Origin: Candidatus Bipolaricaulota bacterium
GTDB taxonomy: Bacteria; Bipolaricaulota; Bipolaricaulia; Bipolaricaulales; Bipolaricaulaceae
Direction: 5' to 3'
Length of the DNA stretch: 64,000 nt
Assembly (NCBI GenBank): GCA_022838705.1
Contig: JALHJZ010000002.1
Coordinates: forward strand, 1 to 64,000
Shown here: positions 1 through 9,288 of the stretch, one piece after another
Layout: the number at the start of each line of letters is the position of its first letter
How positions within the stretch are numbered: the stretch's first letter is position 1
Translations under genes and position numbers: made by a program
The notes under the pieces: generated by a model
Seen by the model: the letters and a program-made list of their open reading frames with translations, nothing else
What the model was told of the DNA's origin: nothing
Databases searched by the model: none

Positions 1-1
1 T

Positions 2-208
2 CCCCTGCATCCCACACGGAAGAACCGCACAGGGCGGCGCAAGACCTGGGATGAGGAGTACAAGGAACGGTGGCATATCGAACGGACCTTCGCCTGGGTG
101 GGGAACTTCCGCCGCCTCCTCGTGCGCTACGAGCGGCTGATCTCGATGTATGCCGCTTTCTTCACTGTGGCCTGCATCCTCATCTGCTTGAGGATGGTTG
201 TGAAATGA
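2..208 (+). mobile_element. IS5-family transposase, C-terminal fragment (5' end outside window)
   Basis: The last 68 codons of a DDE transposase are open from the window edge to a TGA. The tail carries the block ERWHIERTFAWVGNFRR followed by RYER, which is typical of the IS5/IS427-type transposase C-terminus; the Glu in IERTFAW would be the last acidic catalytic residue. A hydrophobic end (AAFFTVACILICLRMVV) also fits this family. Only the C-terminus is visible, so it cannot be said whether the element is intact. No terminal inverted repeat could be recognised with one end only. It lies upstream of murJ in the same orientation. Confidence 0.75.
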
Positions 209-278
209 CTTCTAGTAGCGCGAGGAGTCACGGGCCGAGCGGGGCCACCGAGCTCACCCCCCGGTGTCCCAGCAGGTC

Positions 279-307
279 TTGACTGCCGGGCCGGCGCGGA
301 CGAACTT
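279..307 (+). promoter_or_regulatory. Weak candidate promoter of murJ
   Basis: TTGACT at 279-284 is followed after 17 bp by GAACTT at 302-307, nine bases before the murJ ATG at 317. The -35 box is good and the -10 box is poor. The position resembles the other start-proximal -10 boxes in this window, but this is the weakest of them. Confidence 0.2.
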
Positions 308-316
308 CCGACCATC

Positions 317-1876
317 ATGGACTCTCGGGGGACGGACGCGGCGCCCGTGGACGAGGGGACGCCCCCCGTGAGCCCTGCCGACGCCGGCAGGGGGTCGTTT
401 CTGGGGGACGTCCTCCGCGGGGCGAGCGGGACGATCGTGTCGCGGCTCGCTGGCCTGGTCCGCGATGCCGCGATCGCCTACGCCTTCGGCGCCTCCGCCG
501 GTTACGATGCGTTCCTCGTCGCCCTGTTCATCCCTCAGGCGCTGCGCCAGGTCCTCGGGGAAGGGGGGATCGCCACGGCGTTCCTCCCCGTCTACGCCCA
601 GGCGAGGGAGAGGGGGGAGGGCGATGCCCTCGCCCGGTCGGCGTTCGTCTACCTTCTCCTCCTCCTCCCCATCCTGTGCGCCCTCGGCGCCCTGTTTGCC
701 CCGTCCTACGTGCCCGTGCTCGCGGCGGGGTTCGCGCCGGAGACGATGGCCCAGAGCGTGGCGCTCGCGCGGTGGCTGTTCCCGCTGATCGGGTTCATCT
801 CGCTCTCCGCGCTCGCGGGGGGGATCCTGAACGCCCACGGCCGGTTCTTCCTTCCGGCGCTCGCCCCGGCCATGCTCAACGGGGGGATGATCCTCGGCGC
901 GGTCGTCCTGTCCCCCGTGATGGACCCGCCGGCCCTCGGCCTCGCCGTGGGCTCGCTCATCGGGGGAGCAGGGATGGTCCTCCTTCTCCTCCCCCCGCTC
1001 CGACCTCTGGGGCGCGGCCCGTGGAAGCTCTGGCCCCCCCATCCCGCGTTGGGCGGGGTGGCATGGCGGCTCCTCCCGGCGATCGGGGCCCTCATGGTGG
1101 CGGAGCTGAACACGCTCGTGGACAACCGGCTCGCCTCCTACCTCGCCCCAGGCTCGATCGCCACCCTGCAGTACGCGATGCGCCTCTTCCAGCTCCCGCT
1201 CGGGATCCTCGCTGTATCCGTCACCACCGCCGCCCTGCCGCGGCTGTCCCGCCTCGCGGCGCGGTCGGACAACGAAGGGTTCCGGCAGAGCGTCGAGCGG
1301 GGGTTCCTCACCACCGCCGCCCTCATCCTCCCCGCCCTGGCCGGCCTCCTCGTCCTCGGGAGCCCGATCCTCACCGTCCTGTTCGAGCGGGGCTCGTTCA
1401 CCGCTGCCGATACGGCGCGCACCTACGCCGCGCTCGCCGGCTACCTGAGCGGCCTGTGGGCCTACGCCCTCGTGTACCTGTTCTCGCGGGCGTGGTTCGC
1501 CCTCGGCCGGCCCCATCTCCCCGTCCTCGCGGGGGCGATCGCCCTCGTCGTGAACATTGGGCTCAACCTGTGGTGGGTGCGGGTGTGGGGCACGTTCGGG
1601 CTCGCGCTCGCCACCGGCGTGGCGGGGTGGGTGGATGCGCTCCTCCTCGGACTCCTCCTGTGGCGACGCTACCCAGGATGGGTCCCCATCCGGAAGATCG
1701 GGTGGCTGGCCCTTGCCGTGGGGGGGATGACCGGGGCGCTCCTCCTCCTCCGGCCGTTCCTCTCCGCGTACGGACCATGGGTCGCGGTGGGGGTCGGGGT
1801 CCCGGCCGGGGTCGCCCTCTACGCGGCCCTGATCTGGATCCTCGGGATCACGCGGTCCCTGGTGGGCGGACGATGA
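317..1876 (+). CDS. murJ: Lipid II flippase MurJ
   Basis: A 519-residue polytopic membrane protein of the MurJ/MviN (MOP superfamily) type. It flips undecaprenyl-linked lipid II across the inner membrane for peptidoglycan synthesis. Near the N-terminus it has the family blocks TIVSRLAGLVRDAAIAYAFG and ALFIPQALRQVLGEGGIATAF, and later ELNTLVDNRLASYL and LFERGSF. About 14 hydrophobic segments are spread over the length, which is normal for the family. The ATG at 317 has no clear Shine-Dalgarno; an in-frame GTG at 368 is an alternative start that would remove 17 low-complexity residues. Its 3' end overlaps the convergent gene by 29 bp. Confidence 0.95.
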   Translation: MDSRGTDAAPVDEGTPPVSPADAGRGSFLGDVLRGASGTIVSRLAGLVRDAAIAYAFGASAGYDAFLVALFIPQALRQVLGEGGIATAFLPVYAQARERGEGDALARSAFVYLLLLLPILCALGALFAPSYVPVLAAGFAPETMAQSVALARWLFPLIGFISLSALAGGILNAHGRFFLPALAPAMLNGGMILGAVVLSPVMDPPALGLAVGSLIGGAGMVLLLLPPLRPLGRGPWKLWPPHPALGGVAWRLLPAIGALMVAELNTLVDNRLASYLAPGSIATLQYAMRLFQLPLGILAVSVTTAALPRLSRLAARSDNEGFRQSVERGFLTTAALILPALAGLLVLGSPILTVLFERGSFTAADTARTYAALAGYLSGLWAYALVYLFSRAWFALGRPHLPVLAGAIALVVNIGLNLWWVRVWGTFGLALATGVAGWVDALLLGLLLWRRYPGWVPIRKIGWLALAVGGMTGALLLLRPFLSAYGPWVAVGVGVPAGVALYAALIWILGITRSLVGGR

Positions 1877-2456
1877 GCCCCGCAGGTTCCGGGGGAAGGG
1901 GCGGGAACAGGCCGAGCAACCCGCGCACGAACTTGAGGGGCTCGTCCGGGGCCTGATAGGCCGTAAGCCACGCCACGAAGGCCTGGACAGCCTTCCTCAG
2001 CCCCTCTCCATCGAGCTTTCCCTCCTGCACAAGGGGGAGGAGTCCCTCCTCCGCCAGGGCCCGCCCCAGTGGCGGCGGCGGTGTGGGGACGAGGACCACG
2101 GGCGACAGGGCACGGTCGAGGTGCCGCAGCGCGCCCTCGACCTCGGCATCGGTGCCCCCTCCGTCGTGAACGAGCGCCGCCAACGCCTCCGCGAGGAGCT
2201 CCACGTGGGGCCAGATCCCCTCCTCCCCGGCTGCGGCGAGCTCGCGGTACCACAGGACCCACGCCCGTTCGAGCTCCCGCGCGCGCCGCTCCCGCAGCCG
2301 CTCCTCGGCGACCCGGCCATAGGCACAGTCAGGCGGGCAGCGCACCGATCTCCCCCGGTGCGCCCCACAACAGGCGCTGCACAAGCTCCGATCGAGGCTG
2401 GGACAGCGCCGGTCCCCGACCCTCTCCCCACAGATGGCGCACAGGTCGCGGGTCAC
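1848..2456 (-). CDS. Cys-rich zinc-finger-like protein of unknown function
   Basis: A 202-residue protein I cannot assign to a named family. From the GTG start, eight cysteines fall in the first 44 residues (C6, C9, C18, C26, C29, C30, C40, C44) as CxxC and CxxCC groups, which suggests a zinc or iron-sulfur site. The remainder is a helical, Leu/Ala/Glu-rich region with a Pro-rich patch. The GTG at 2456 is chosen because it overlaps the TGA of the upstream MIP18-like gene (GTGA), implying translational coupling; a longer open frame to 2519 would run deep inside that gene. It is last in the rrf2 cluster and converges on murJ. A link to Fe-S biology is inferred only from the neighbours. Confidence 0.7.
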   Translation of the reverse strand: MTRDLCAICGERVGDRRCPSLDRSLCSACCGAHRGRSVRCPPDCAYGRVAEERLRERRARELERAWVLWYRELAAAGEEGIWPHVELLAEALAALVHDGGGTDAEVEGALRHLDRALSPVVLVPTPPPPLGRALAEEGLLPLVQEGKLDGEGLRKAVQAFVAWLTAYQAPDEPLKFVRGLLGLFPPLPPEPAGLIVRPPGTA

Positions 2457-2752
2457 GGGGTGCCGAACTGGCGGCGCGCGTCTTCGGACATCCTCTCCGG
2501 GGTCCAGCGGGGCTCCCACACGAGGACGACCTCCACCTCGTGCCCCGCAAACGCGGCCCGGAGCGCCTCCTCCACCTGCGCGGGGAGCGTGGCGGCGAAC
2601 GGGCAGGTCGAGGTGGTGAGCGTCATCCGCACGCGGATCCTCTTCCCCGCGACTTCAACCCCGTACACGAGCCCAAGATCAACGACGTTGATCCCGAGTT
2701 CAGGATCCGTTATCCCGCGGAGGACGGCGTGAATCTGCCCTTCCGTAGGCAC
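2453..2752 (-). CDS. MIP18/DUF59 family protein (SufT/PaaD-like)
   Basis: A 99-residue single-domain protein of the MIP18 (DUF59) family, whose members assist Fe-S cluster assembly or maturation of Fe-S enzymes. Visible family features are ITDPELGINVVDLGLVYG near the N-terminus and the conserved CP pair in TTSTCPFA, the presumed reactive Cys. It lies 2 bp downstream of an Rrf2 regulator and is coupled by GTGA to a Cys-rich protein, so the three are probably one transcript. Rrf2 plus a SufT-like protein without the rest of a SUF operon suggests either a dispersed Fe-S system or a dedicated client. Family assignment is confident; the client is unknown. Confidence 0.88.
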   Translation of the reverse strand: MPTEGQIHAVLRGITDPELGINVVDLGLVYGVEVAGKRIRVRMTLTTSTCPFAATLPAQVEEALRAAFAGHEVEVVLVWEPRWTPERMSEDARRQFGTP

Positions 2753-2754
2753 GA

Positions 2755-3231
2755 CTACCGACGGGATTTCTTCCGGCCCCGGGCCGACGTCTTCTTCGCG
2801 GCGGGCGTCCGCTTCTTGGCGGGGGCGCGCGACCGGTCCACCACATCGGCGAGCGTGCTCTCCGCAAGGGCCCGGGTGAACGCTTCTTCGATCCCCTTCC
2901 AGAACGGGCCCACCGGACAGTCCTGCCCGGTCACGAACCCGCCGCCGCGCTGCCGGCCGTAGACGAGGGCCGGGGGCTCCGGCTCGAGGGCAGCGATGAC
3001 CTGCCCCAGCGCGATCTCGCGCGGGGCATGGGCCAGCTGGTACCCCCCAGTGCGCCCTTTTTGCGCGGTGACCAGCCCCGCCCGGCGCAGATCGAGGAGG
3101 ATCTTGCGAACGAATGCCTCAGGGACGCTGTACCCTTCCGCAATTTCACGCGCCGAGTGGTAGCCCTCCTTGCGGGTCGCAAGCTCGTACAGCACGCACA
3201 CTCCGTACCCTAAACGCTTGCTTGTAATCAT
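2755..3231 (-). CDS. Rrf2-family transcriptional regulator with a basic tail
   Basis: A 158-residue regulator with the Rrf2/IscR winged helix at residues 1-80 (GYGVCVLYELAT, IAEGYSVPEAFVRKIL, LRRAGLVTAQKGRTGGY). IscR-type members hold a [2Fe-2S] cluster through three Cys in the loop after the wing; only one equivalent Cys remains here (GQDCPVGPFWKG), plus a Cys at residue 12. About 20 residues at the C-terminus are Lys/Arg/Ala-rich (PAKKRTPAAKKTSARGRKK), resembling a histone H1-like tail and unusual for the family. A TATAAA box ends 10 nt before the ATG, so it probably heads its own transcript as well as following dxr. Autoregulation is likely by family precedent but unproven. Confidence 0.9.
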   Translation of the reverse strand: MITSKRLGYGVCVLYELATRKEGYHSAREIAEGYSVPEAFVRKILLDLRRAGLVTAQKGRTGGYQLAHAPREIALGQVIAALEPEPPALVYGRQRGGGFVTGQDCPVGPFWKGIEEAFTRALAESTLADVVDRSRAPAKKRTPAAKKTSARGRKKSRR

Positions 3232-3241
3232 AGCAACCTAG

Positions 3242-3271
3242 TTTATACGCTGCAGCGGCGCTGCGCCACAA
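3242..3271 (-). promoter_or_regulatory. Candidate promoter of the rrf2 cluster
   Basis: On the minus strand TTGTGG (3271-3266), 18 bp, TATAAA (3247-3242). The -10 box overlaps the dxr stop codon and ends 10 nt before the rrf2 ATG, so the transcript would be leaderless or nearly so. Confidence 0.45.
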
Positions 3272-4417
3272 CCGCCTCCGCCCTCTCCCGCGCCCAGTTG
3301 TCAGCTGCGATGACGTCAGCCACGTCCTGGACAGGGCTCACGTGGTGATCGCCGAGCACGATCGCAATGCCCTCCCCAATCGCTGGGAACGGGATCTCAC
3401 CGCGCAGGAATGCCTCCACGAACACTTCATCGGCTGCGTTCGCCACGGCGGGGGCCGTCCCCCCCATCCTCCCCGCCGCAAGGACCGTATCGAAGGCCGG
3501 ATACCGCCCCGCCGGGAGCGCCGCAAACGAGAGGTCGAGCCCCGAGAACGAGAGCCGGGCCGGGGGAGGGGGACAGCGCTCCGGGTGGGTGAGGGCGGCG
3601 CGGATAGGGATCCGCATGTCGGGAGGGGCGAGCTGGGCGAGGACCGTGCCATCCACGACCTCGACCAGGGCGTGCACGCGGGCCTGGGGATGGACGAGGA
3701 CACCGATCCTGTCCCAGGGGAGGGCAAACAGGTGGTGGGCCTCGATCACCTCGAACGCCTTGTTGGCGAGCGTCGCTGAGTCCACGCTGATCCGCTTCCC
3801 CATCGGCCACACCGGATGGGCAAGGGCTTGAAGCGGGGTCACGGTGGCCAACTCGGCCGGGGATCGGTCTCGGAATGGGCCGCCGGAAGCAGTGATCCAG
3901 ACGCGGTCCACCTGGTGGGGATGGATCCCGATGAGGAGCTGGAACAAGGCGGCGTGCTCGGAGTCCACGGGGAGGATCGCGTCGCGCCTGGGCCATGCCC
4001 GCCGGACGAGCTCGCCGCCGATCACGAGTGATTCCTTGTTGGCAAGGGCGAGGACTTTTCCGGCGGCGAGCGCAGCGAGGGTCGGGCCGAGCCCCCGTGC
4101 GCCCACGACCGCGTTCAGGACGAGGTCCACCTCGGGAAGGGAAGCGAGATGGGCCAGGCCGTCAGGCCCGTGGACGATCTCCGTCTCCGGAGGGACGAGC
4201 GGCCTCAGCCGGTCCGCCTCGGCGGGGCCGGCGACCCCCACCCGTCGCACCACGAACTCGCGGACGGTTGCGGCCAGAGCTTCCACGCTCCGCCCGGCCG
4301 CGGCCGCGACGACTTCAAGCGGACGCCCTTCCCGCCGCAGGTCGCGGATCACGTCCAGGGCTTGGGTCCCGATCGAGCCCGTCGCCCCGAGGATGGCAAC
4401 CCGGAGCGGAACAGGGC

Positions 4418-4421
<4 letters not shown>
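3243..4421 (-). CDS. dxr: 1-deoxy-D-xylulose-5-phosphate reductoisomerase
   Basis: A 392-residue enzyme of the MEP isoprenoid pathway. It converts DXP to MEP with NADPH and a divalent metal. The N-terminal NADPH fold has GATGSIGTQ at residues 11-19. LANKESLV, PVDSEH (metal ligands), ITASGGPF and HPVWPMGKRISVDSATLANK cover the catalytic core. Length matches the family. The ATG overlaps the ftsH stop (ATGA at 4421-4418), so it is translationally coupled to ftsH. It sits between ftsH and the Rrf2 cluster on the same strand. Confidence 0.97.
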
Positions 4422-6259
<1,838 letters not shown>

Positions 6260-6268
6260 ACAACGTCC

Positions 6269-6296
6269 ATTGTAGCCCACCCCCCCCACGGATCAA
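6269..6296 (-). promoter_or_regulatory. Promoter of ftsH, probably leaderless
   Basis: On the minus strand TTGATC (6296-6291), 16 bp, TACAAT (6274-6269), then nine bases to the ATG at 6259. Transcription would begin at or within a few bases of the start codon. No Shine-Dalgarno is present. Confidence 0.6.
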
Positions 6297-6323
6297 CGTC
6301 TGGCTCAATCCCAATGCTAGGGC

Positions 6324-6329
6324 TACAAT
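6324..6329 (+). promoter_or_regulatory. -10 box of the envelope-protease operon, probably leaderless
   Basis: TACAAT at 6324-6329 lies 8 nt before a GTG start at 6338 and is the mirror of the identical box in front of ftsH. No good -35 box is visible (TGGCTC at 6301 with 17-bp spacing is weak). If this box is used, the upstream in-frame ATG at 6314 cannot be the start. Confidence 0.45.
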
Positions 6330-6337
6330 GCCAAGCT

Positions 6338-8488
6338 GTGGCCGGCCTCCTGCGGTTCCTCGCCGTCATCCTGTTCTCCGTCGCTGCGTTCGCCGGCCCG
6401 GAGAAGCTCGATCCGTTCCTCCGTCTCCTCGTCCACGCCCAATACGGGGACGGGCCAGAGGCCCTCCTCGCCCCGGAGACCCTCTCCGCCCTCATCGCCC
6501 TCGGGGGGGATCCCGTGGTCCCCGGGCCCGCGGAACAAGCGTCGGTGCGCGTCCTCATCCTCACCGAGGACCCTGACGCCGCGTGGACGATCCCCGGTTT
6601 TCGCCCTCACCAGGTCGTAAACACCCTCGCCACGGGGGAGGTGGCTGTCGCCGACCTCGCCTCCCTCGCCGACCACCCCCAAGTCGTCTACATTGAGGCG
6701 AGCCGGCCCCTTTCCCCATCGCTCGACGTCTCCGTCCCCGAGGTCGGAGCCCCCGCCCTGTGGTACGGCACCCCGGCGACGACCGGCTGGGGCGTGATCC
6801 TCGGGGTCGTGGACACGGGGCTCGACATCCTCCACCGCGACTTCCGCGTGGACCGCGACGGGAACGGGACCGAGGAGGGGTCGCGGATCCTGTGGCTGTG
6901 GGACCAGACCGGGGTCGGCGCCACGGGGTTCCCCTCGTGGTGGGGGGACGACGGCGTCGGCGCGGAGACCTACTACGGGCGGGCGTTCTCCCGCGCGGAG
7001 CTGGAGGGGGCGATTGCGAGAGGAAGTTCGCCCACCTTGGATTCGCACGGGCACGGGACCCACGTCGCAGGGATCGCCGCCGGGGACGGCTCCGCCTCCG
7101 CCGCGATGCGGCGCGGGGTCGCCCCCGACGCGGACCTCGTGGTCGTGAAGACGACGTTCTACCACGACACGGTGGTGGATGGGGTGCGGTTCGTGTTCGA
7201 GGCAGCGGAGGCGCTGGGGATGCCGGCGGTGGTCAACCTGTCCCTGGGCGGCCACAGTGGCCCCCACGATGGGAGCTCGCTCTTTGAGCGGATGCTCGAC
7301 GAGCTCGTGGACCGCCCCGGCCGGGCGATCGTCGTCGCCGCCGGGAACGAAGGGGATCGGAGGATCCACGTCGGGGGGGACATTTGGACCCCGACGACCT
7401 GGCACCTCGAGGCGGAGAAGGACCTGGTCTCGGCCCAGTTCTGGTACAACGGGACCGCCACCTACTCGATCGAGGTGCGGTCCCCGAGTGGGGAGACCGC
7501 GACCGTCCTCCCCGGGAGCCAGCGTTGGGTATCCACCTCCTCTGGCGGGATCTGGCTCGACAACACGTCGCTCCCCGATCCGCGCAACCTGGCGCGGTAC
7601 ATCTACGTCGCCCTCACCGACGTCACCCCCGGGACAACGTGGGCGATCACCTTGACCCCGATCCTCGGGGGAGGGCGCGTGGATGGGTGGGTGGAGGACG
7701 CCGCTGCGGCCCAGTTCCGGGAGGGGGACACGAGCTCCACGATCTGCGAGCCGGGGAACGCCACGCGCGTGATCACGGTGGGCGCCTACATCACGAAGAC
7801 CCACTGGACGTCGGTGGCGGGAGAGGAGACGGCCGACGGGGAGGTCGGGGCGCTCGCCTCGTTCTCGTCGCGCGGGCCGACCCGCGACGGCCGCCTCAAG
7901 CCGGACCTGACCGCCCCGGGGGCCTGGATCGCCTCCGCCCGGTCCCAGAACGCGACCGCGGCGCCGTGGCTCACCTTGACGGGCGGGGAGTACACGATGC
8001 TCCTCGGGACGAGTATGGCCGCCCCCCACGTGGCGGGAGCGGTCGCCCTCCTCTTCTCCCGGCGGCCGAACCTCACCTGGGCGGAGGTCAAGGATGCCCT
8101 CACCTCTGGGGCGCGGGCCGATGCCCAGGTCGGCGTGGCGCCGAGCCAGGCCTGGGGAGCGGGGAAGCTCGATATCGCCCGGGCCGCGCAGATCAGCGGC
8201 GGGGCCGCGCCGGTGGAGAGGCCGGTCCTCATCGCCCTGGCCAACCCCGTGTCCGCCGAGGCCCGCTTCAGCTACCGTTGCCCGACCGGGACGGGCTGGG
8301 CGAGCCTCCACATCTACGACCTCGCGGGGAAGCTCCTCTATACCCAGCTCGTCGGCCCCCTCGCGGGGGAGGCGCGGTGGCCGTTGACCACGCACGACGG
8401 CCGGCGGGTGGCGAGCGGCCTCTACCTCGCCGTCCTCGTCACGGACAAGAGCCGATCGGAGATCGTGCGGGTGGTGGTCCAGCGATGA
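6338..8488 (+). CDS. Secreted subtilisin-like serine protease (S8) with T9SS/FlgD-like C-terminal domain
   Basis: A 716-residue secreted protease (724 if the ATG at 6314 is used). A signal peptide (FLAVILFSVAAFA) is followed by a short propeptide. The S8 catalytic triad is visible as Asp159 (GVVDTGLD), His239 (DSHGHGTHVAG) and Ser559 (GTSMAAPHVAG), numbered from the GTG, with the oxyanion region VAAGNEG. An insertion of roughly 100 residues, probably a beta domain, precedes the Ser block. Residues about 628-716 form a beta-sandwich C-terminal domain ending in YDLAGKLL, SGLYLAVLV and VRVVVQR, like type 9 secretion sorting domains or FlgD-type Ig domains. The stop overlaps the start of a PorV-like barrel gene (ATGA), suggesting cargo and carrier. 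Confidence 0.9.
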   Translation: MAGLLRFLAVILFSVAAFAGPEKLDPFLRLLVHAQYGDGPEALLAPETLSALIALGGDPVVPGPAEQASVRVLILTEDPDAAWTIPGFRPHQVVNTLATGEVAVADLASLADHPQVVYIEASRPLSPSLDVSVPEVGAPALWYGTPATTGWGVILGVVDTGLDILHRDFRVDRDGNGTEEGSRILWLWDQTGVGATGFPSWWGDDGVGAETYYGRAFSRAELEGAIARGSSPTLDSHGHGTHVAGIAAGDGSASAAMRRGVAPDADLVVVKTTFYHDTVVDGVRFVFEAAEALGMPAVVNLSLGGHSGPHDGSSLFERMLDELVDRPGRAIVVAAGNEGDRRIHVGGDIWTPTTWHLEAEKDLVSAQFWYNGTATYSIEVRSPSGETATVLPGSQRWVSTSSGGIWLDNTSLPDPRNLARYIYVALTDVTPGTTWAITLTPILGGGRVDGWVEDAAAAQFREGDTSSTICEPGNATRVITVGAYITKTHWTSVAGEETADGEVGALASFSSRGPTRDGRLKPDLTAPGAWIASARSQNATAAPWLTLTGGEYTMLLGTSMAAPHVAGAVALLFSRRPNLTWAEVKDALTSGARADAQVGVAPSQAWGAGKLDIARAAQISGGAAPVERPVLIALANPVSAEARFSYRCPTGTGWASLHIYDLAGKLLYTQLVGPLAGEARWPLTTHDGRRVASGLYLAVLVTDKSRSEIVRVVVQR

Positions 8489-9288
8489 GGGGCTGGCTGC
8501 TCGCGCTCCTCGTGGCCCTGGGATCGGTTGGGCTCGGCCAGGGGTTCGTCGGGGGGGACATCCTGTTCGACCTCGCCGCGGGCGCCCGCCGCGCGGGGAT
8601 GGCCGGGGTTGGGGTCGCCCTCGCCTCCCCCGATGCCCTGTTTGCGAACCCCGCCGCGCTCCCGTGGGTCGAGGGCGTGCAGATCCTGTCCACCTACGCA
8701 GACTTGTTCGGAGCCGCCCATCTCGGGGCCGTGTCCGTAACGGGGCCCGGGCTCGGGGGGGCGGGGATCGGCCTCGACGCGGGGACGATCGGCCCCGGCC
8801 TCGCGTTCCGTACGGCGGGCGCCGTCCTCGGGGCCGGCGTGCGCCTGGGGCCCGTCGGCGCCGGGGCCCGGGCGCGCCTCCTGCGACCGATAGCCCCCAC
8901 CGCCGGGATCGGCGGCGCGCTCGATCTCGCCCTCCTCTGGCGCGGTCCAATCCACATCGGGGCCGTGGGGAGGTCCATCCTGTCCCACGCCCCCGTGTCC
9001 GACGAAGCCTGGCCCGCGGAGTGGGCGGTGGGGATCGCCCTCCCGATGAACGTGGGGGGGATGACCCTCACCCTCGCCTGCGACGCCTCCGACGTGGGCG
9101 GGAGCCCATCGTTCGCGGTCGGGGGCGAGCTCGGGGCGGGTTGGCTCCTCGTCCGGGCCGGGTACGGCCCGGCCGGGATCGCGATGGGGGGGACGGTCGG
9201 CTGGGGGCCGTTCGCCCTGGACTGGGCTCTCGTCCTCCCTCCCGTCCTGCCCCCCGCGTTCCGCGTATCCTTCACTGTGAGGTTGTGA
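8485..9288 (+). CDS. PorV/PorQ-like outer-membrane beta-barrel protein
   Basis: A 267-residue protein with a signal peptide (WLLALLVALGSVGLGQG). The segment GARRAGMAGVGVALASPDAL, followed by FANPAAL, is the N-terminal signature of the PorV/PorQ (UPF0164-like) family. The rest alternates glycine-rich amphipathic strands and ends with VSFTVRL, as expected for a small outer-membrane barrel. In Bacteroidota T9SS, PorV shuttles cargo from the translocon to the surface by binding the cargo C-terminal domain; a similar role here is inference from its overlap with a CTD-bearing protease. It overlaps both neighbours by 1-4 bp (ATGA upstream, TGATG downstream). Confidence 0.75.
   Translation: MRGWLLALLVALGSVGLGQGFVGGDILFDLAAGARRAGMAGVGVALASPDALFANPAALPWVEGVQILSTYADLFGAAHLGAVSVTGPGLGGAGIGLDAGTIGPGLAFRTAGAVLGAGVRLGPVGAGARARLLRPIAPTAGIGGALDLALLWRGPIHIGAVGRSILSHAPVSDEAWPAEWAVGIALPMNVGGMTLTLACDASDVGGSPSFAVGGELGAGWLLVRAGYGPAGIAMGGTVGWGPFALDWALVLPPVLPPAFRVSFTVRL

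Noticed and set aside
254..1516. A 420-codon open frame on the minus strand opposite murJ.
   Set aside because: Low-complexity Glu/Arg/Gly composition and no recognisable motif; murJ is certain.
6323..8950. An 875-codon open frame on the minus strand across the protease gene.
   Set aside because: It is Arg/Pro/Gly-rich with no family features, and lies opposite a gene with a complete catalytic triad; it is a GC-rich antisense shadow.
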